In this document: positions 1 to 11,640 of the stretch, in pieces
Numbering within the stretch: position 1 is the stretch's first letter
How the letters are laid out: each line of letters starts with the position of its first letter
Origin: Euryodendron excelsum
Taxonomy: Eukaryota > Streptophyta > Magnoliopsida > Ericales > Pentaphylacaceae
Length of the DNA: 64,000 bases
NCBI GenBank assembly: GCA_033060915.1
Contig: CM065394.1
Location: forward strand, 24,076,501-24,140,500
Reading direction: 5' to 3'
Position numbers and translations under genes: made by a program
The notes under the pieces: generated by a model
What the model saw: the letters and a program-made list of their open reading frames with translations, nothing else
Told to the model about the DNA's origin: nothing
Databases searched by the model: none

Positions 1-55
1 TTTAGTTTCAACCCTAAATCTTTTCCCCATTTATATAGCATAGGCAATATTAAGG

Positions 56-295
56 TGTAGCGCAGTGCGCAGAATCTGTATGGGATTGGGTCTAAGTCAG
101 TTTTAGGTTTGGTTCTGGTTTGATTCGGTTTCATTTGGTTCTGAGTCAGAATAGTGCTAACCCGAGAACCGAACCGAACTAATCAATTTACTAAATTTTA
201 GACCCAGAACTGAACCACAGGCCTCCTAAAACTAAACCAAACCAAGGAGGTCGGGTTGGCTCAGTTCTTGGTTCTTTTAGTTCTTTTGCACACCA
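56..295. repeat. AACCGAACC-type dispersed repeat (MITE-like remnant)
   Basis: The stretch is full of GGTTC/GAACC words, including GAACCGAACCGAAC near 166, and ends at 277-295 with a motif that reads TAGTGGTGTGCAAAAG on the other strand. Ends of this TAG-GGTGTGCA kind are familiar from small plant hAT-like elements. I cannot define a clean left end or a target duplication, so the class is a guess. A GAACC-rich stretch with a similar feel lies at 39600-40050. Bases 1-55 hold nothing recognisable. Confidence 0.35.
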
Positions 296-2745
296 CTACC
301 TTCTAGGACTATCCCTAGACAACCCGGCATACTTATAATGCCATTCAAACAAATTTCGATGATTCCCGATCAAAATGACCATCTTACCCCTTAGCGCCCA
401 ATCGCCCTTGTCAACCACACCAGCTCTGGGTATCAAAATTGTAAACCCTCGGGGCACTCCCGCGAGTATCCCTAATCTCCAAGTGCCATCCCAGTCCATT
501 TCGAGACCATTCTGATGAACCCTAGTCAAAATGACCATTTTACTCCTGGCGTGTCGGTTATCCTTTTCAACCATACTGGCTCTGGATAGGAAACCAACAA
601 TTCCTGGGACACTCTCGAGTGCCCCTGTCTTTTTTCCAGTGGACCCCATAGCCTAACAGTTTTTCAAATCGAACTAGAGCCACTTGTAGTGTAGCCAGGT
701 CAAAAAATGGCTAGGAGTCACTAGGAGTGACACCCAAATCTTTATCTTATAACCCAAGGTCGAATCAAATCTGCAAAGATCATTTCCATATAGGGTTGGC
801 GCCACTCATCAATCCGCAAAAATCATTTCCATATAGGGTTAGTGCCAGGCCAAAAATTGGCTGAGTGCCACTAGAACCATCACTTTTACTTTTGCCTATA
901 AATACAGTGCGCCCCCCAACGTATTCTAGGTCTGAAAATTTACAGCAAAGCTCTGCCAAACTCTCTGCAACCCCTAAAAATTTAACAAACACTAATTCTC
1001 TCAAAGGTGTGAGTCTTCCTGGCCTCTTATACTCAAACCCTAGCCTTCACACACAATTGAAGGCTAACTCCAGCCCCTTCAAATCTCTTGAAGGCCTCCC
1101 AAGTCCAAGGCAAAGTCAGCATCGAAGGTTGAAGAAGAAGTAAAGAAGAGGTAGGGTTTTTTTAAGTTTATGCTCTCCCCCTCTTTCTGTTCTCCCTCCT
1201 AATCCACTTGGACTATTCTCTATTTTAATCCTTATCTTCTTCTCCCCGTTCTTGTATGCTTGAAACAAGAGGACCTTGGGTCCATGCTTACAAAAAGCCT
1301 TGGGAAGGTCACCAGTTGGGGACCTTCCTATAGTCTATCTTGCGATGGTGTGGTCTTGAGCCCTTTTGATTATGTGGTGAAGCTTCAAACCTTGTATGTT
1401 CATGACCCTTTATATTACAATTATCATGACCATGCATTGTTTACAATTGTTTTGCTTTTAAACTCACAATCCTAAGGCAATTCCAACCTTGTCATGGTTA
1501 GGGTTTTCCTAGGAAAGTGATATCCTCAAAGTGGCCACCATTGTCCGTATTAGGATTTCAAGCCCCAACTTGATTTCAAAAGTATAATCCTAAAGTGATT
1601 ATAGCCTTTTCATGATTAGGGTTACTTTAAGAAAGTGATATATTCAATAAGGCCTCCAAAGGCCACATTAGGGTTTCAAACCCTAAACACCTCTTTTGCA
1701 ACCTAATTTTCAAATATCTTTAAATTGCATGTTCAAAGGTTTTTCCAAAAATTGGTCCAAGAGTTGCTGTGTTAAAGCCCTCGAAGTCTATGTCTTAGGA
1801 AACCCTAGCTTTGACCCTTAAACTCCATTCTAGCATCTATTGTATTCAAGTTGCGTCAAAATGGTTTTCAAAATCGTTAGTGCATCATGTCTTTCCAAAT
1901 TGCATAACTCTCTTGAGTTGTCTTCAAAAAGTGTCATATAAAATCATAAGTTTTCCATGCTAAAGACTTCACATAAAATCATGAAAGATTTGCACATAAA
2001 ATTATAGAGTTCTCAAACCCTTCCATTTTGAAAACAAAATCAAATATTTCTATTTTGAAAACAAATCAAATCTTCTATTAACCCTAACTATTTCTATTTC
2101 CATGTCATTCTCAAACTCCATATTCAAGTGTTTTCCTAAAGATGGTTCTAAGAGTGGGTTTTTAAAGCCTAGGACTAAACCCTAGTTTTTGAGCCTTAAC
2201 TACGTTCTTTGCATTTTCATGTAGCTCTCTTGAGTTTTTGAATAAAAATGATTTCAAAACTACTCCCTAAAAGGGTCTTTCCCAAAATCTCTACTCTCTT
2301 AAGTTTTCACCAAAAGTGGTTTTCAAAGTGTTGTATTCAATGTTGATTGTCAAAGTTTTACTCTCTTGAGTTGTGTGGTTGGAATGGTTCCTATAGAATC
2401 CTCTCTTGAATGGTATCCTTATAATGACCATAAGAACCCTAAACCCACTAGAGTGGTTTTTTACATCCCCAAAAAGTGATTTTTAAAACAACCCTCTTTA
2501 AGAACGGTTCTCAAAAGTTCATTCTCTTTAATTTGCATAAAAATGGTTTTTCAAAACTACATTTTATATATTGGTTTTCAAAAGTTTCACTCTCTTGAGT
2601 TAGTGGTTATAATGGTTCCAAGGCAACCCTCTCTCGAGTGGTTTTCGTAAAATGGTTTTCAAAACACCCTTTCAAGTTTCATGCATAAAACCACTTTCCA
2701 AAATCACTAGGTCTAAACTCTAGTCTAAAACCAACTAGGGTTTAG
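296..2745 (+). mobile_element. LTR-A (Ogre-like gypsy) LTR fragment, plus orientation
   Basis: This is a truncated copy of the very long LTR that occurs four more times here. Its blocks are the reverse complement of 14760-16480: the 'contains AAAATGACCAT' U3 blocks at 370-560, the TATA region at 890-960, and the 'TTTATGTGC' block at 1900-2060. Orientation follows from TATAAATA at 897-904. The U3 start (TGTAAGCACC in other copies) is missing, so it is truncated at about 296; at about 2745 it meets an opposite-facing copy. The short ORFs in it (for example 865-1143 and 1260-1475) have no family signature and are not genes. Confidence 0.65.
897..904 (+). promoter_or_regulatory. LTR-A TATA box
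   Basis: TATAAATA follows TTTTGCC, a context repeated in the other LTR-A copies (28412-28419 on plus; 9153-9160, 15985-15992 and 45903-45910 on minus). It is the best indicator of the transcriptional direction of this LTR family. Confidence 0.55.
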
Positions 2746-3475
2746 ACCAAGTAGTTTTAAAAAGGTAGTTTTAGACTAAGGTTTGGACGTAATGATTTTG
2801 GAAAGTGGTTTTATGAATGAAACTTGAAAGGGTGTTTTGAAAACCATTTTATGAAAATAACTCAAGTGAGTATTTGGTTCATGTGGTTGATATTTGGAAA
2901 CCACTCGAGAAAGGTTTGCCTTGAAACCATTATAACCACTAACTTAAGACAGTGAAACTTCTGAAAACCAACATATCAAAAGTAGTTTTGGAAAATCATT
3001 TTTATGCAAATTAAAGAGAATAAACTTTTGAGAACTCTTCTTGAAGAGGGTTGTTTTGAAAAACACTTTTAGGGATGTAGAAAACTACTTTAGTGGGTTT
3101 AGGGTTCTTATAGTTATTATAAGGATACCACTCAAGAGAGGGTTCCATGGGGACCATTCCAACCACACAACTCAAGAGAGTAAAACTTTGAAAATTTACA
3201 TTGAATACAACATTTTGAAAACCACTTTTGGTGAAAACTTAAGAGAGTTGAGATTTTGGGAAAGACCCTTTTGGAGGGTAGTTTTGAAATCATTTTTATG
3301 CAAAAACTCTAGAGCTACATGAAAATGCAAAGAAGGTAGTTAACGCTTGAAAACTAGGGTTTAGTCCTAGGCTTTAAGAAACCCACTCTTTGAACCATCT
3401 TTAGGGAAACACTTAAATATGGAATTTGAGAATGACATGGAAATATAAATAGTTAGGGTTTTTGAAAAATAGTGA
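2060..3475. repeat. Long inverted repeat (fold-back), arms about 660-700 bp
   Basis: The left arm (about 2060-2725) and right arm (about 2765-3475) are imperfect reverse complements with only about 40 bp between them. Paired landmarks are TTTGCATTTTCATGTAGCTC (about 2209) with GAGCTACATGAAAATGCAAA (about 3313), and AAACACCCTTTCAAG (2662) with CTTGAAAGGGTGTTTT (2822). Both arms are LTR-A sequence, so the structure is a head-to-head junction of two LTR-A fragments. A transcript across it could form a long hairpin. Confidence 0.75.
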
Positions 3476-4010
3476 TGAGCATGAAAATAGAGTCAAGCAT
3501 GCAAAACATGGACATAATAATCATATGCAAAGGGGGTCATGAAATTATACAAGGCTAAATGGCCACACCACATTGTAAGGGGCTTATGGTCCATACCATG
3601 ATAAGGTAAGCTAAAAGGAGAAACCCCACTCGATGGCTTCCCTAAAGCTTTCCCAAGGCATGGACTTAAGATCCTTTTGTTCAAGCAAGAAAGAAAGGGA
3701 GGGAGCAGAGTAAAATATGGGGAGTGAAATAGAGAATAGCCTAATTAGGCTAATAGGGAGAAGAGAAAAGTTGGGGGGGGGGTAGCAAAATGTAAATAAA
3801 AATACTACATTATTTCACAACTTCTTCAAGCTTTAAAGGGTTTACAATGGCCTTGAAGTGGGCTAGAAGTGGCCTCCAAGGTTGCTTGGAGGCTTGGCAG
3901 ATGGAGTGTATAGGCTTAAGGTGAGTGGAATCTAGCTAGGATGCTTGGGGGGTTGGAAAATTTGGCCCTGGTGCATGTAGCACATTCGCCAATATTGTGG
4001 CTGTCTTTGA

Positions 4011-4024
4011 GTGCCACGTGGCAC
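4011..4024. promoter_or_regulatory. G-box palindrome in LTR-A U3
   Basis: GTGCCACGTGGCAC is a perfect 14-bp palindrome around the CACGTG G-box, the classic plant bZIP/bHLH site. The solo copy keeps GCCACGTGGC at 28303-28312, about 100 bp upstream of its TATA box, which supports a promoter role in this LTR family. Factor binding is inferred. Confidence 0.5.
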
Positions 4025-5298
4025 TCCTTATACTAACTTATCTTAGGTAGTAAGCAAAATTTTGGACGATCTGATCATTTTTCGGGCGCATGTAGCACAT
4101 GCTCCGCTGTCGGAAACTTTTATGCTGACTTTGCCTTGATATTCATGTAATCTGAGAAAGATCCGGGAAAATCGGTCACGTTCATAACGTTCCCCCGCTA
4201 TTTCTCATAAACTGGGAGACCTCGGGGAGCTTCAAAGGATTTTGCATCACAAAGATATTTCATCGGGAAGCATGCATGAAAATAAGCTTGTCAAAGCGTC
4301 TGCGAGACACTTCATGGATTTTTAGAAATGGCAGTTTTAGGGCCACGTGATCGGGACTTTCAAGAAGCGATCTCTCCAATCGAATTGTACCAATGGGAGG
4401 TTCTCCAGACAAGCTTCACCGAATTTCCTAATTTATGCATTTCTCAAGTAGTTTGACGATGTATTTAGTCAGGGAATTAAAGAAAAAGTCAAGCCTGACA
4501 GAGCTGTGAGACACTCCAGGGGTCTCTTAAAGTGCCAACTTTTAGGCCACGCGATCAGATGCCTAGGGAAGCAATCTTCCCAATCAACCCGTATCGATGG
4601 AAAGACCTTTGGAAAAAATTTTGAGAATTTTCTAATTTACGCATTTCTTAAGTCATTTGACGGTGTATTTTAATCAAGGAATTAGAGAAAAAGACAACCT
4701 TAGCGGAGCGTCTACAAGATGCTCTGGGAAGCTTTTATTGACTTAAAGGTGTTTCAAGTCAAGGGACTCGCTCGAAAGTGGACAGGGATCTTGTTCAGAG
4801 TATCTCGATGCATGCTGGTTTAGTACCCAGAGCCAGTGTGGTTTAGGAAATGCCCTGGCCACCAGGGGCAAAATGGTTATTTTGACCAGAACTTGCCGAA
4901 ATGTGACCGGGATGGATTTGAGTGGCATATCGAACATGTTAGACTGTCTAGAGGCATTTTGAGAAGGTGGCCTTACCATCTCGAGGGATTGATGCTTTCT
5001 TAAAGGACGTGCCAGAGTGTGTGGGGGTAAAATGGTCATTTTGACCCGGGTTGACTAGAATTGAATCAGAGTTGGTTTTATTGGGATGTTGAACGTGCCA
5101 GACTGTCAAGGGACAATCAGAGAAGGTGGACTTACCATCTCAAGGACTTAGTACTTTCTCGAGGATGTGTCGGGTTAGATAAACTTATCGTCTCAAGGAG
5201 TTTGTACATTCTCGCAAGACGTGCCATCATGCCCAAGGGCCAAGTTAGTCATTTTTCACCAAGACGGCTAGCTGGCGTTGGTGTTGACCTGGGTTTAT

Positions 5299-5760
5299 GA
5301 GTGTGTTCGTCACTCTGATGGTTGTGATGAGTTGGTTTCTAGAGGTCTCTCTTTTCTCCGGTAAAAGTGCCATGGCCAAGAGGCGCATTCAATCTCGTGA
5401 CACTGGGTGGTTTAATGGAAAAACCTGTGTCGACTTGGTGAATGTTCTCATCACTCTAACGGCTTAAAGGTTTGTGAGTGTTTTTATCACTCCGACGGTT
5501 TGGTGTTGGTTCTACATACTGCCTGATCTTGGGAAGCCACCTAATGCCAAGGGACATGTTGGACATTCTACATTGGCGGGCTAGCAAGCGTTAGAAGTGA
5601 ACCGTTTAAAGTTTGTGAGTGTTTTTGTTACTTCGACGGCGGTGATTAGTCTCGGAGGCTGCTTGGTCTCTGAAAACTACTTTGGAAAGTTTTTGAGTGT
5701 TTTTGTCATTATGATGGTGTGATAGTTTGTGAGTGTTTCGTCATTTTGACGGTGTTTGGC
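5299..5760 (-). repeat. Dispersed short repeats with TGACG/CGTCA cores in LTR-A U3
   Basis: About six degenerate copies of GAGTGTTTTCGTCACTCTGACGG-type words start near 5299, 5440, 5477, 5616, 5695 and 5731. Related words occur in the other copies at 9819-10020 and 46780-46915. Several contain CGTCA or TGACG, the core of as-1-like bZIP sites. They lie in U3, upstream of the TATA box in the LTR's own orientation, where enhancer repeats would be expected. Confidence 0.45.
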
Positions 5761-5948
5761 ATTAGTTCTGGAGTGCCTACAGGTCTTCTGTCTTTTTGGC
5801 TTCAATTGGACCCTACGGGCCTGGGAAGCGACTAATTGACTGGGTTGTTGTTTGAAAAGCTAGTTTGGGCTTTATAGTATTGTGACGTTTTATTGGAAGA
5901 TTGATTTGGTTTGGAGATTACTGAACGAGTAAAAATAGGGTGCTTACA

Positions 5949-6348
5949 TTATTCCATCCTTCAAGTTGAGGCATTACCGATTGGGGAAGAATCCCTAAAA
6001 GTGATCATCATCCACAAAAGTGTTCATTCATCTTTTTTTTTAAAAGATTTTCACATGGCATGGCTCTTGATTTTAAGCATAAAACAAAAGATAGGCTAAT
6101 AGAGGACGAAAGATAGGAAGAAAAGTGGATAGGTCTAGAATACCTCCCTTCTTTTTTGGACTAGTGAAACCCTTTGGACATGTTTTGGGATTACACCAAC
6201 CTTTTCCATGCACCATTTGCTAAGTACATCATTTGATTGCACAGAGAAAATAGATATGTTATCCGCCGCACTCAGGGAGCAGATAATGATGGTATAATGG
6301 CAGATCTCTTCTTTCTTTCCTTTTTCTGCTTCAGATGTAGTGCCCAGG
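5949..6348. other. Unassigned spacer between two LTR-A copies
   Basis: 400 bp between the outer end of one LTR-A fragment and the TGTCACGCC end of the next. It does not resemble LTR-A. The base next to 6349 lacks a tRNA-Arg-type primer site, so it is either flanking host sequence or a remnant of an internal 3' region. No supported ORF or RNA gene was seen. Confidence 0.3.
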
Positions 6349-9300
6349 TGTCACGCCCTCATTTTTTCACACAAGAATGGTGAGAAAAATGCACGGTACT
6401 TTGTCATTAGAACTCATCCTTCTAGAAGGACGAGTGCGACTAAGTTTCAATTGGAAATTAATTTGAATAAGGGCTTTTGAAAAAGATTTGGAGTCGCCAC
6501 TTAACTTTGTTAAGGTGAGTTTAGTCACCTAAAACTAAGTGCAATCCGAAAATTAAACTTAGTGTTTTTGAAAAAAAGTTTTGAAAACTTCCTCAAGAGA
6601 GGGTTTTTAGAAAATAGATTATTTGGCAACCTTTGGAAAGATTTAAGCCATTTTTTAAAATAACTCAATTTTTTGTCTTTTAAAATAGTGATTCTAGGTC
6701 CGGAGGTTGGTTACGTATAGGGAATATGCACTAGGCTATCACCTTATCCCACCATTGCGGTACCTACATGTTTTATCACCCTAGGTTCACTCATTTAGAA
6801 ACTCTGATTAACAAAGGTCCAATTTTATCCACTTTGAAAAGAATTATATGATTCATGATATGCAAGTGCAAGAAATGATTTGATTTGCAAAATAAATTTA
6901 AAGAGAGGATTCGAAGTTTGAAAGAGGTTATGGGAATTGAAAAGTTAAAAAGGGTTGTGACTGCAACCATGAGGGATGCCTACGTATCCCTTTATCAAAA
7001 ATCAGGTCAGTTGTAGTTCAAACTTGGGGTCCGATTGAAAACAGACATTTTGGGATCTTCTTTGATTTGAAAAGACACTTTGAGGCCTTTAGAAAGTTTA
7101 ATTTGAAAAGAGTTTAATTTGAACTTTCGATTAGAAGATTGTGAATTGAACTTTGATTTAAAATTGACTATGATTGAAAATCGAACTTGGAATTGACTTT
7201 GATTTGAAATTGAACTTGATGATTTGAAATTGAACTCAAACTTGATTTGGAAAAATTGAGTTGGGCTTTGACTTGAATCGGAGTTTGAAAACCATCTTAG
7301 TTTTTGAAAAGAGTTGAAGCTACCTAACTTTAGGATTAGGGTTGAACTTGGATTTTTGCCTCCTAAAACTTTGGTAACCTAGAGTTTGAAGCATGCAATT
7401 GAATTGGAAAGACTTGATTTGAAGAGTTTGACTTTAGAAGGTTTGATTTTAGGAAAGTCTTGAATTAAGAAAGTTTCAAATTAGAAAAGTTCTATTTTAG
7501 GAAAGTTTTATTTTAAGAAAGTTTCATTTTTGAGAAAGAATTGATTTTGGAAAGATTTTGAATTTAGAAATATCCTCTTTAGGAAAGTCTTGATTTAAGA
7601 GGTTTAAACTTAAAAAGATTTAAAATTTGAAATTTGAAAAGTTGAAACTTGGAAAGATTTGAAAACTTGGATTTAGAAAGTTGAGTTTGAAAAGGTTTGA
7701 CCTAGGATTGAGGTAAGTTCAAATTTAGGCAATCCTAAGCCCTAGGGTTTATGCAAAACACTTGAAAAGATTGAATTTTAATTGAAAAACGAAAGTTTTG
7801 TCTTTGTCAAGCTTTGAACAAGGAAGTTTTAGAATTTACAAATACTGAAATTAGGAAAGATTTGATTTCTATTTCCTAAAGCAAAAGATTGGATTTTATT
7901 TCTAAAAATAGAGGATTTTATTTAGTTTTCAAAATTGGAAGAAAATTTGATTTGACATGGAATTTGAAAAGTTTGAGTTTTGAAAATCTTGAATTTGGAA
8001 ATCTATAATTTTATGTAGACAAAGGTTTGGAAACCTTTGATTTTATGTGAGAAAACTAGGATTTCCTAAACATGAACTCTAGGGATTTGACTTAGATCTT
8101 AAGACAAAGAGTGTTTAGAAAGTAGATCTTTGAAAAGAGTTTTTAGGAAGTAGATTTGTAAAATCATTTGGATAATAGTTTGAATATAGACTTTTGCAAG
8201 TCTCTTGAATATCTCACTTCCCTACAACGATTCTAACTATGAAAAAGAGTAGGACCATTCTAGGGTTGTGATTTTGACAACAACTAAGACTTTGAAAACA
8301 AGATTTGGACTTTGATGATCCCATTGAATGTAACACTTTCCTAAAGTAACCCTAACCATGAAATGGCTGGAATCACTATAGAATTATAATTGATTGAAAA
8401 ACAATTTAGGGTTTGAACCCAAACTTTGGACTTTGATGGTCACATTGAATATACACTTTCCTAAAACGACCCTAACCATGGAATGGCTAGAATCATTTTA
8501 GGATTGTGGTTTTAAAAACAAGTTTGAAAGAAGGAGGTTTTAAATACAAGTTTTGAAAGAGAACTTTGATGTAAGTTTGAAAACAACTTTGAATGTAATA
8601 TTGAATGCAATGCATGAACATGACGATCATAATTCAATAGGGTTGTAAACATACAAGGTTATGCTTCACCACATAATCAAGGGGGGTGGATCCACGCCAT
8701 TTAGGGGGAACTTAAAGAAAATCCCTGGCATTGTGATTCTCTCTAAGACCTTCCTAGGCATGAACCGAGAAGTCGCTTGATTCAATCATGCAAGAAGAGA
8801 AGGTAGAAAATGGGGATTAAAATAGAAGAGAACCCAAGTAGGTTTGGAGAGAGAAGAGAGAGGGAGGAATTGCATTAACTAAATCAAAAACCTACCTTAT
8901 CTTCTTTTTGCTTTGATTGCTTTGTTGGCTTCCCTTTAAGAGCTTAACACACAGCACTTGATCTTCAATGGATGCTTAGAGGCTTGTATTTGAGTGTATG
9001 GAGTATATAGAAGCTAGGGTTTGTGTGTAAGGAGTGTTGGGAGGCTAGGGTGTAAAGGAGACTTGGGAAAACTAGGGTTTTGGAGCCTATTTTTAGTGAA
9101 GCAGCGTTTCTTGACTGAGTTTACGGATCCTTTTTACGCAAGGGGTGGTCTGTATTTATAGGCAATTGGAATAGTGCCTGACACTGCTGCAACAGGCGTC
9201 AGGCCAATTTTTGGCTTGGCACCAATAGCCACTTAGGAAAGTTTTAAGGTAGCAAGAAACAGATTTTTTGACCCTCAGGACGCAATGCAGAATATTTGGG

Positions 9301-10581
9301 CGCATATCTTAGTGACTACCATGCAATTTTTAGCCTAGCTCCACTAGGAGTGACTCTGAAAAGTCTGAGAATGATCCAAAAGGCCAGGGATGGACAAGAA
9401 TCCCTAAAAGAGTGTCCTGGAGGTAGTTAGAGTGATAACTAAAGCCAGTGTGGTTAGATGGGGCAACCGGCCCACTAAGGGCAAAATGGTCATTTCACAC
9501 CAGGTTTATCAAAATGGACTCAGAATGATCTGAAAAGGTACTAGAAGATTGGGAATACTTTAAAAGTATCCCTAGAAGATAACCGGTTTGATACCCAGAG
9601 CTGGCGTGGTTCCCGGAGACAATCGATTGCCTAGGGACAAAATGGTTATTTTGCCCGGATGGTCTTGGAATTGATCCGTAACTAACTAGAATGGTGAACT
9701 TACTACTCTAAGGCCTTAGGTACTTTTTTGAGAAGCATGTCGATAGGGCCCAAGAGGCAGTTTGGTCATTTTTCATTAGAGTGGGCTAACAGGCACTGGT
9801 GTTGATCCAGATTTTGAGTGTTTCTACCACTCTGACAGTGTGTGACAAGTTGGTTTCCAAAGATATCCCGTCCTTTAGTAAACATGCCACGGCCAAGAGG
9901 CTTGTTTGGTCCTGTGATGTAGGGGGTTTGTTGGCGATTTCAAATATCGACCTGCTTGTAAGTATATTCTTCACTCTGACGGTTGCAATGTTTATAAGTG
10001 TTTCCATTACTCTGATAGTGTGCATTCATTCCGAAGACTACCTGATCTCAGGAAGCTATTAAATGGTCTTATCGTCTCAAGGCCTTAGGTACTTTCTCGA
10101 TCGACGTGTCGAATAGTGAAGATTCTACATTGGCGGGCTAGCAGGACCAGAAGTGAACCAGTCTACCATCTTGGGGACTTAGGTTCCGTCTCGGTCGATA
10201 GGTTTGAAGGGACTTACCGTTCTGAGGAGTTCTCTTGATAAACGTGTCATGTTGGATGAGTTCACTGTCTGGTGGATCAACTTTCTAAAAAGACAGGCCG
10301 GATTGAGTTTGATTTAACTTGGACTAGAATTTACAATTGGAATTCAAGTTGAAATAGGGACTTACATTCTTTAAAAAGACGTGCCAACTATAATTGGACC
10401 AAGTGATGTCCCAAGGGCATTTTGGTTATTTTGCCTTTATTGGACTTAGTGGGTTCGTGAAGTGGTTGATTGACTGAATTGAATCTGGAAAACTGGTTTG
10501 AGCTTGAATCTATCTGCAAAGTTTGAATGTGAGTCCAGTCGCGCTGGACATTGCCAAGTGGGCAAAAATGGGATACTTACA
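6349..10581 (-). mobile_element. LTR-A copy, putative 3' LTR of the Ogre-like unit
   Basis: 4,233 bp bounded by TGTCACGCC (6349) and CTTACA (10581), i.e. TG...CA on the minus strand. It contains a TATA box (TATTTATA on plus, 9153-9160) and the GGAGTCGCCAC block (6491) shared by all copies. It is GA-rich with many drifting GAAAGTTT and TTTGAA words between 7100 and 8000. Adjacent 5-bp flanks (CCAGG on the left, CTAAG on the right) do not match, so it is not a simple solo LTR. Confidence 0.7.
9153..9160 (-). promoter_or_regulatory. LTR-A TATA box
   Basis: TATTTATA on plus, read TATAAATA on minus, followed by the conserved GGCAA context seen in other copies. It marks minus-strand orientation for the LTR at 6349-10581. 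Confidence 0.5.
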
Positions 10582-11640
10582 CTAAGCTACCCCCAGGACT
10601 TCCAGTTTCTTAACGTTGTTCTTTTCTTTGTCGAGTTCTTTTTCAGAAGTAGAGATGGCGGTTTCAGTGAACAAGATAAATGGCTTTCCCTTTTCCCCTT
10701 CGATTTCTGTTGTGGCCTAATCTTGAAAAAACTTGACTGCATTGATTCCGTCTAGATTAGCCCCATCTTCTAAGATAAAATTGATGGTGTGGTCTGACAA
10801 TGAATGGGGAGCAACATGAGTTGGGTCATCTTTTTGCTTGCCAATAACTTTTTAGTCAATCAGGTTCGAAATTTTATGCTTCAGAGAGAAGCACTCCTTA
10901 GTGTCATGACCTTTCCCTCCTGAATGATACTTGTAAGTCAGTGTAGGGTTGAAGGTAGACGGTAAAGGATAAGGGAGAGTTCAAGCAGGTATGGTCTTCA
11001 GATGTCCAGCTGCCAGGAGGTCGTAATAGGCTGTGGTTTGGGTATATGCCAGTTTGGTGAAGGTTTGGTTTTTCTGGCTCATCTTCCTAGGATGGGAAGG
11101 TACCTTAGCCCTAGATGTGTCTGAGGGCTCAAGGTCAAATTCTGATGTGCTTATAGTAGGGTCAGTGGCTTGGAAATCGGGTAGGTTTTAGATCTTGCGC
11201 TTTAAGGTAAGACAACTTTATGTGCCGTGAGCAGGGGAGTTAGAATGAAATTCGCAAGATAGATCGGGGTTATACAGCTTGGGGATTGGACTGATGACGG
11301 GTTTAGGAGGTATAGGGATAAGGTGTTTGGCTTGTTGGAGCCAGTAATAGGCTGCGGTTTGAAAGCATGCTAGCAGGGTATAATCCCAGTCTTTGCCTTT
11401 TACCTTCTTCTAAAGAATGATATGCTCTTTTTAGATTTGGGTGTGAAGAGCATCCATTTGTTCAACTTGTGCCGCACCTGCTTGGGATAAGAGCATAGAG
11501 AGTATGGCTTTAATTTTCATCATCATCTTCTTGAGTCCCATTACCTCTTCTAATATCTGAACTTGTCTATTCATGAGGGCTGAGTTTGGTAATGCAATGA
11601 ATGGTTCCATGAGTTCTATTCATAACATTCTGAGAAGATT
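10582..11640 (-). pseudogene. Degenerate Ogre-like gag fragment with two zinc-knuckle-like motifs
   Basis: Read on the minus strand, the segment gives interrupted Ogre-type gag. It starts with a stretch like ILEEVMGLKKMMMKIKAIL (about 11500-11570), which could be a coiled coil. Then come CEFHSNSPAHGT-stop-SC (about 11230-11275) and YKYHSGGKGHDTKEC followed by FSLKHKISNLID (about 10855-10935). Family knuckles read C-X2-H-X5-H-X4-C, followed by LKHKIQDLID. The first copy keeps all four ligands but has a stop inside it; the second has lost its first Cys to Tyr. The tail toward 10780 reads DPTHVAPHSLSDHTINFI. Several stops and shifts make it non-coding now. Confidence 0.6.

Larger units (their letters stand above)
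2746..5948 (-). mobile_element. LTR-A fragment, minus orientation, intact outer end
   Basis: On the minus strand the fragment begins TGTAAGCACCC (reverse complement of 5938-5948), as the solo LTR at 26992 does, and runs left through U3 into R. It is truncated near 2746 by the opposite copy. The blocks at 4190-5050 match 27100-28000 of the solo LTR in reverse. No TSD can be tested because the other end is missing. ORFs in this interval fall inside LTR sequence and are not supported as genes. Confidence 0.65.

Noticed and set aside
6350..6520. GGAGTCGCCAC at 6491 as a primer-binding site inside the LTR
   Set aside because: It resembles the tRNA-Arg site but is present in every LTR-A copy, including solo LTRs; the better primer site lies outside the LTR at 13093-13117.
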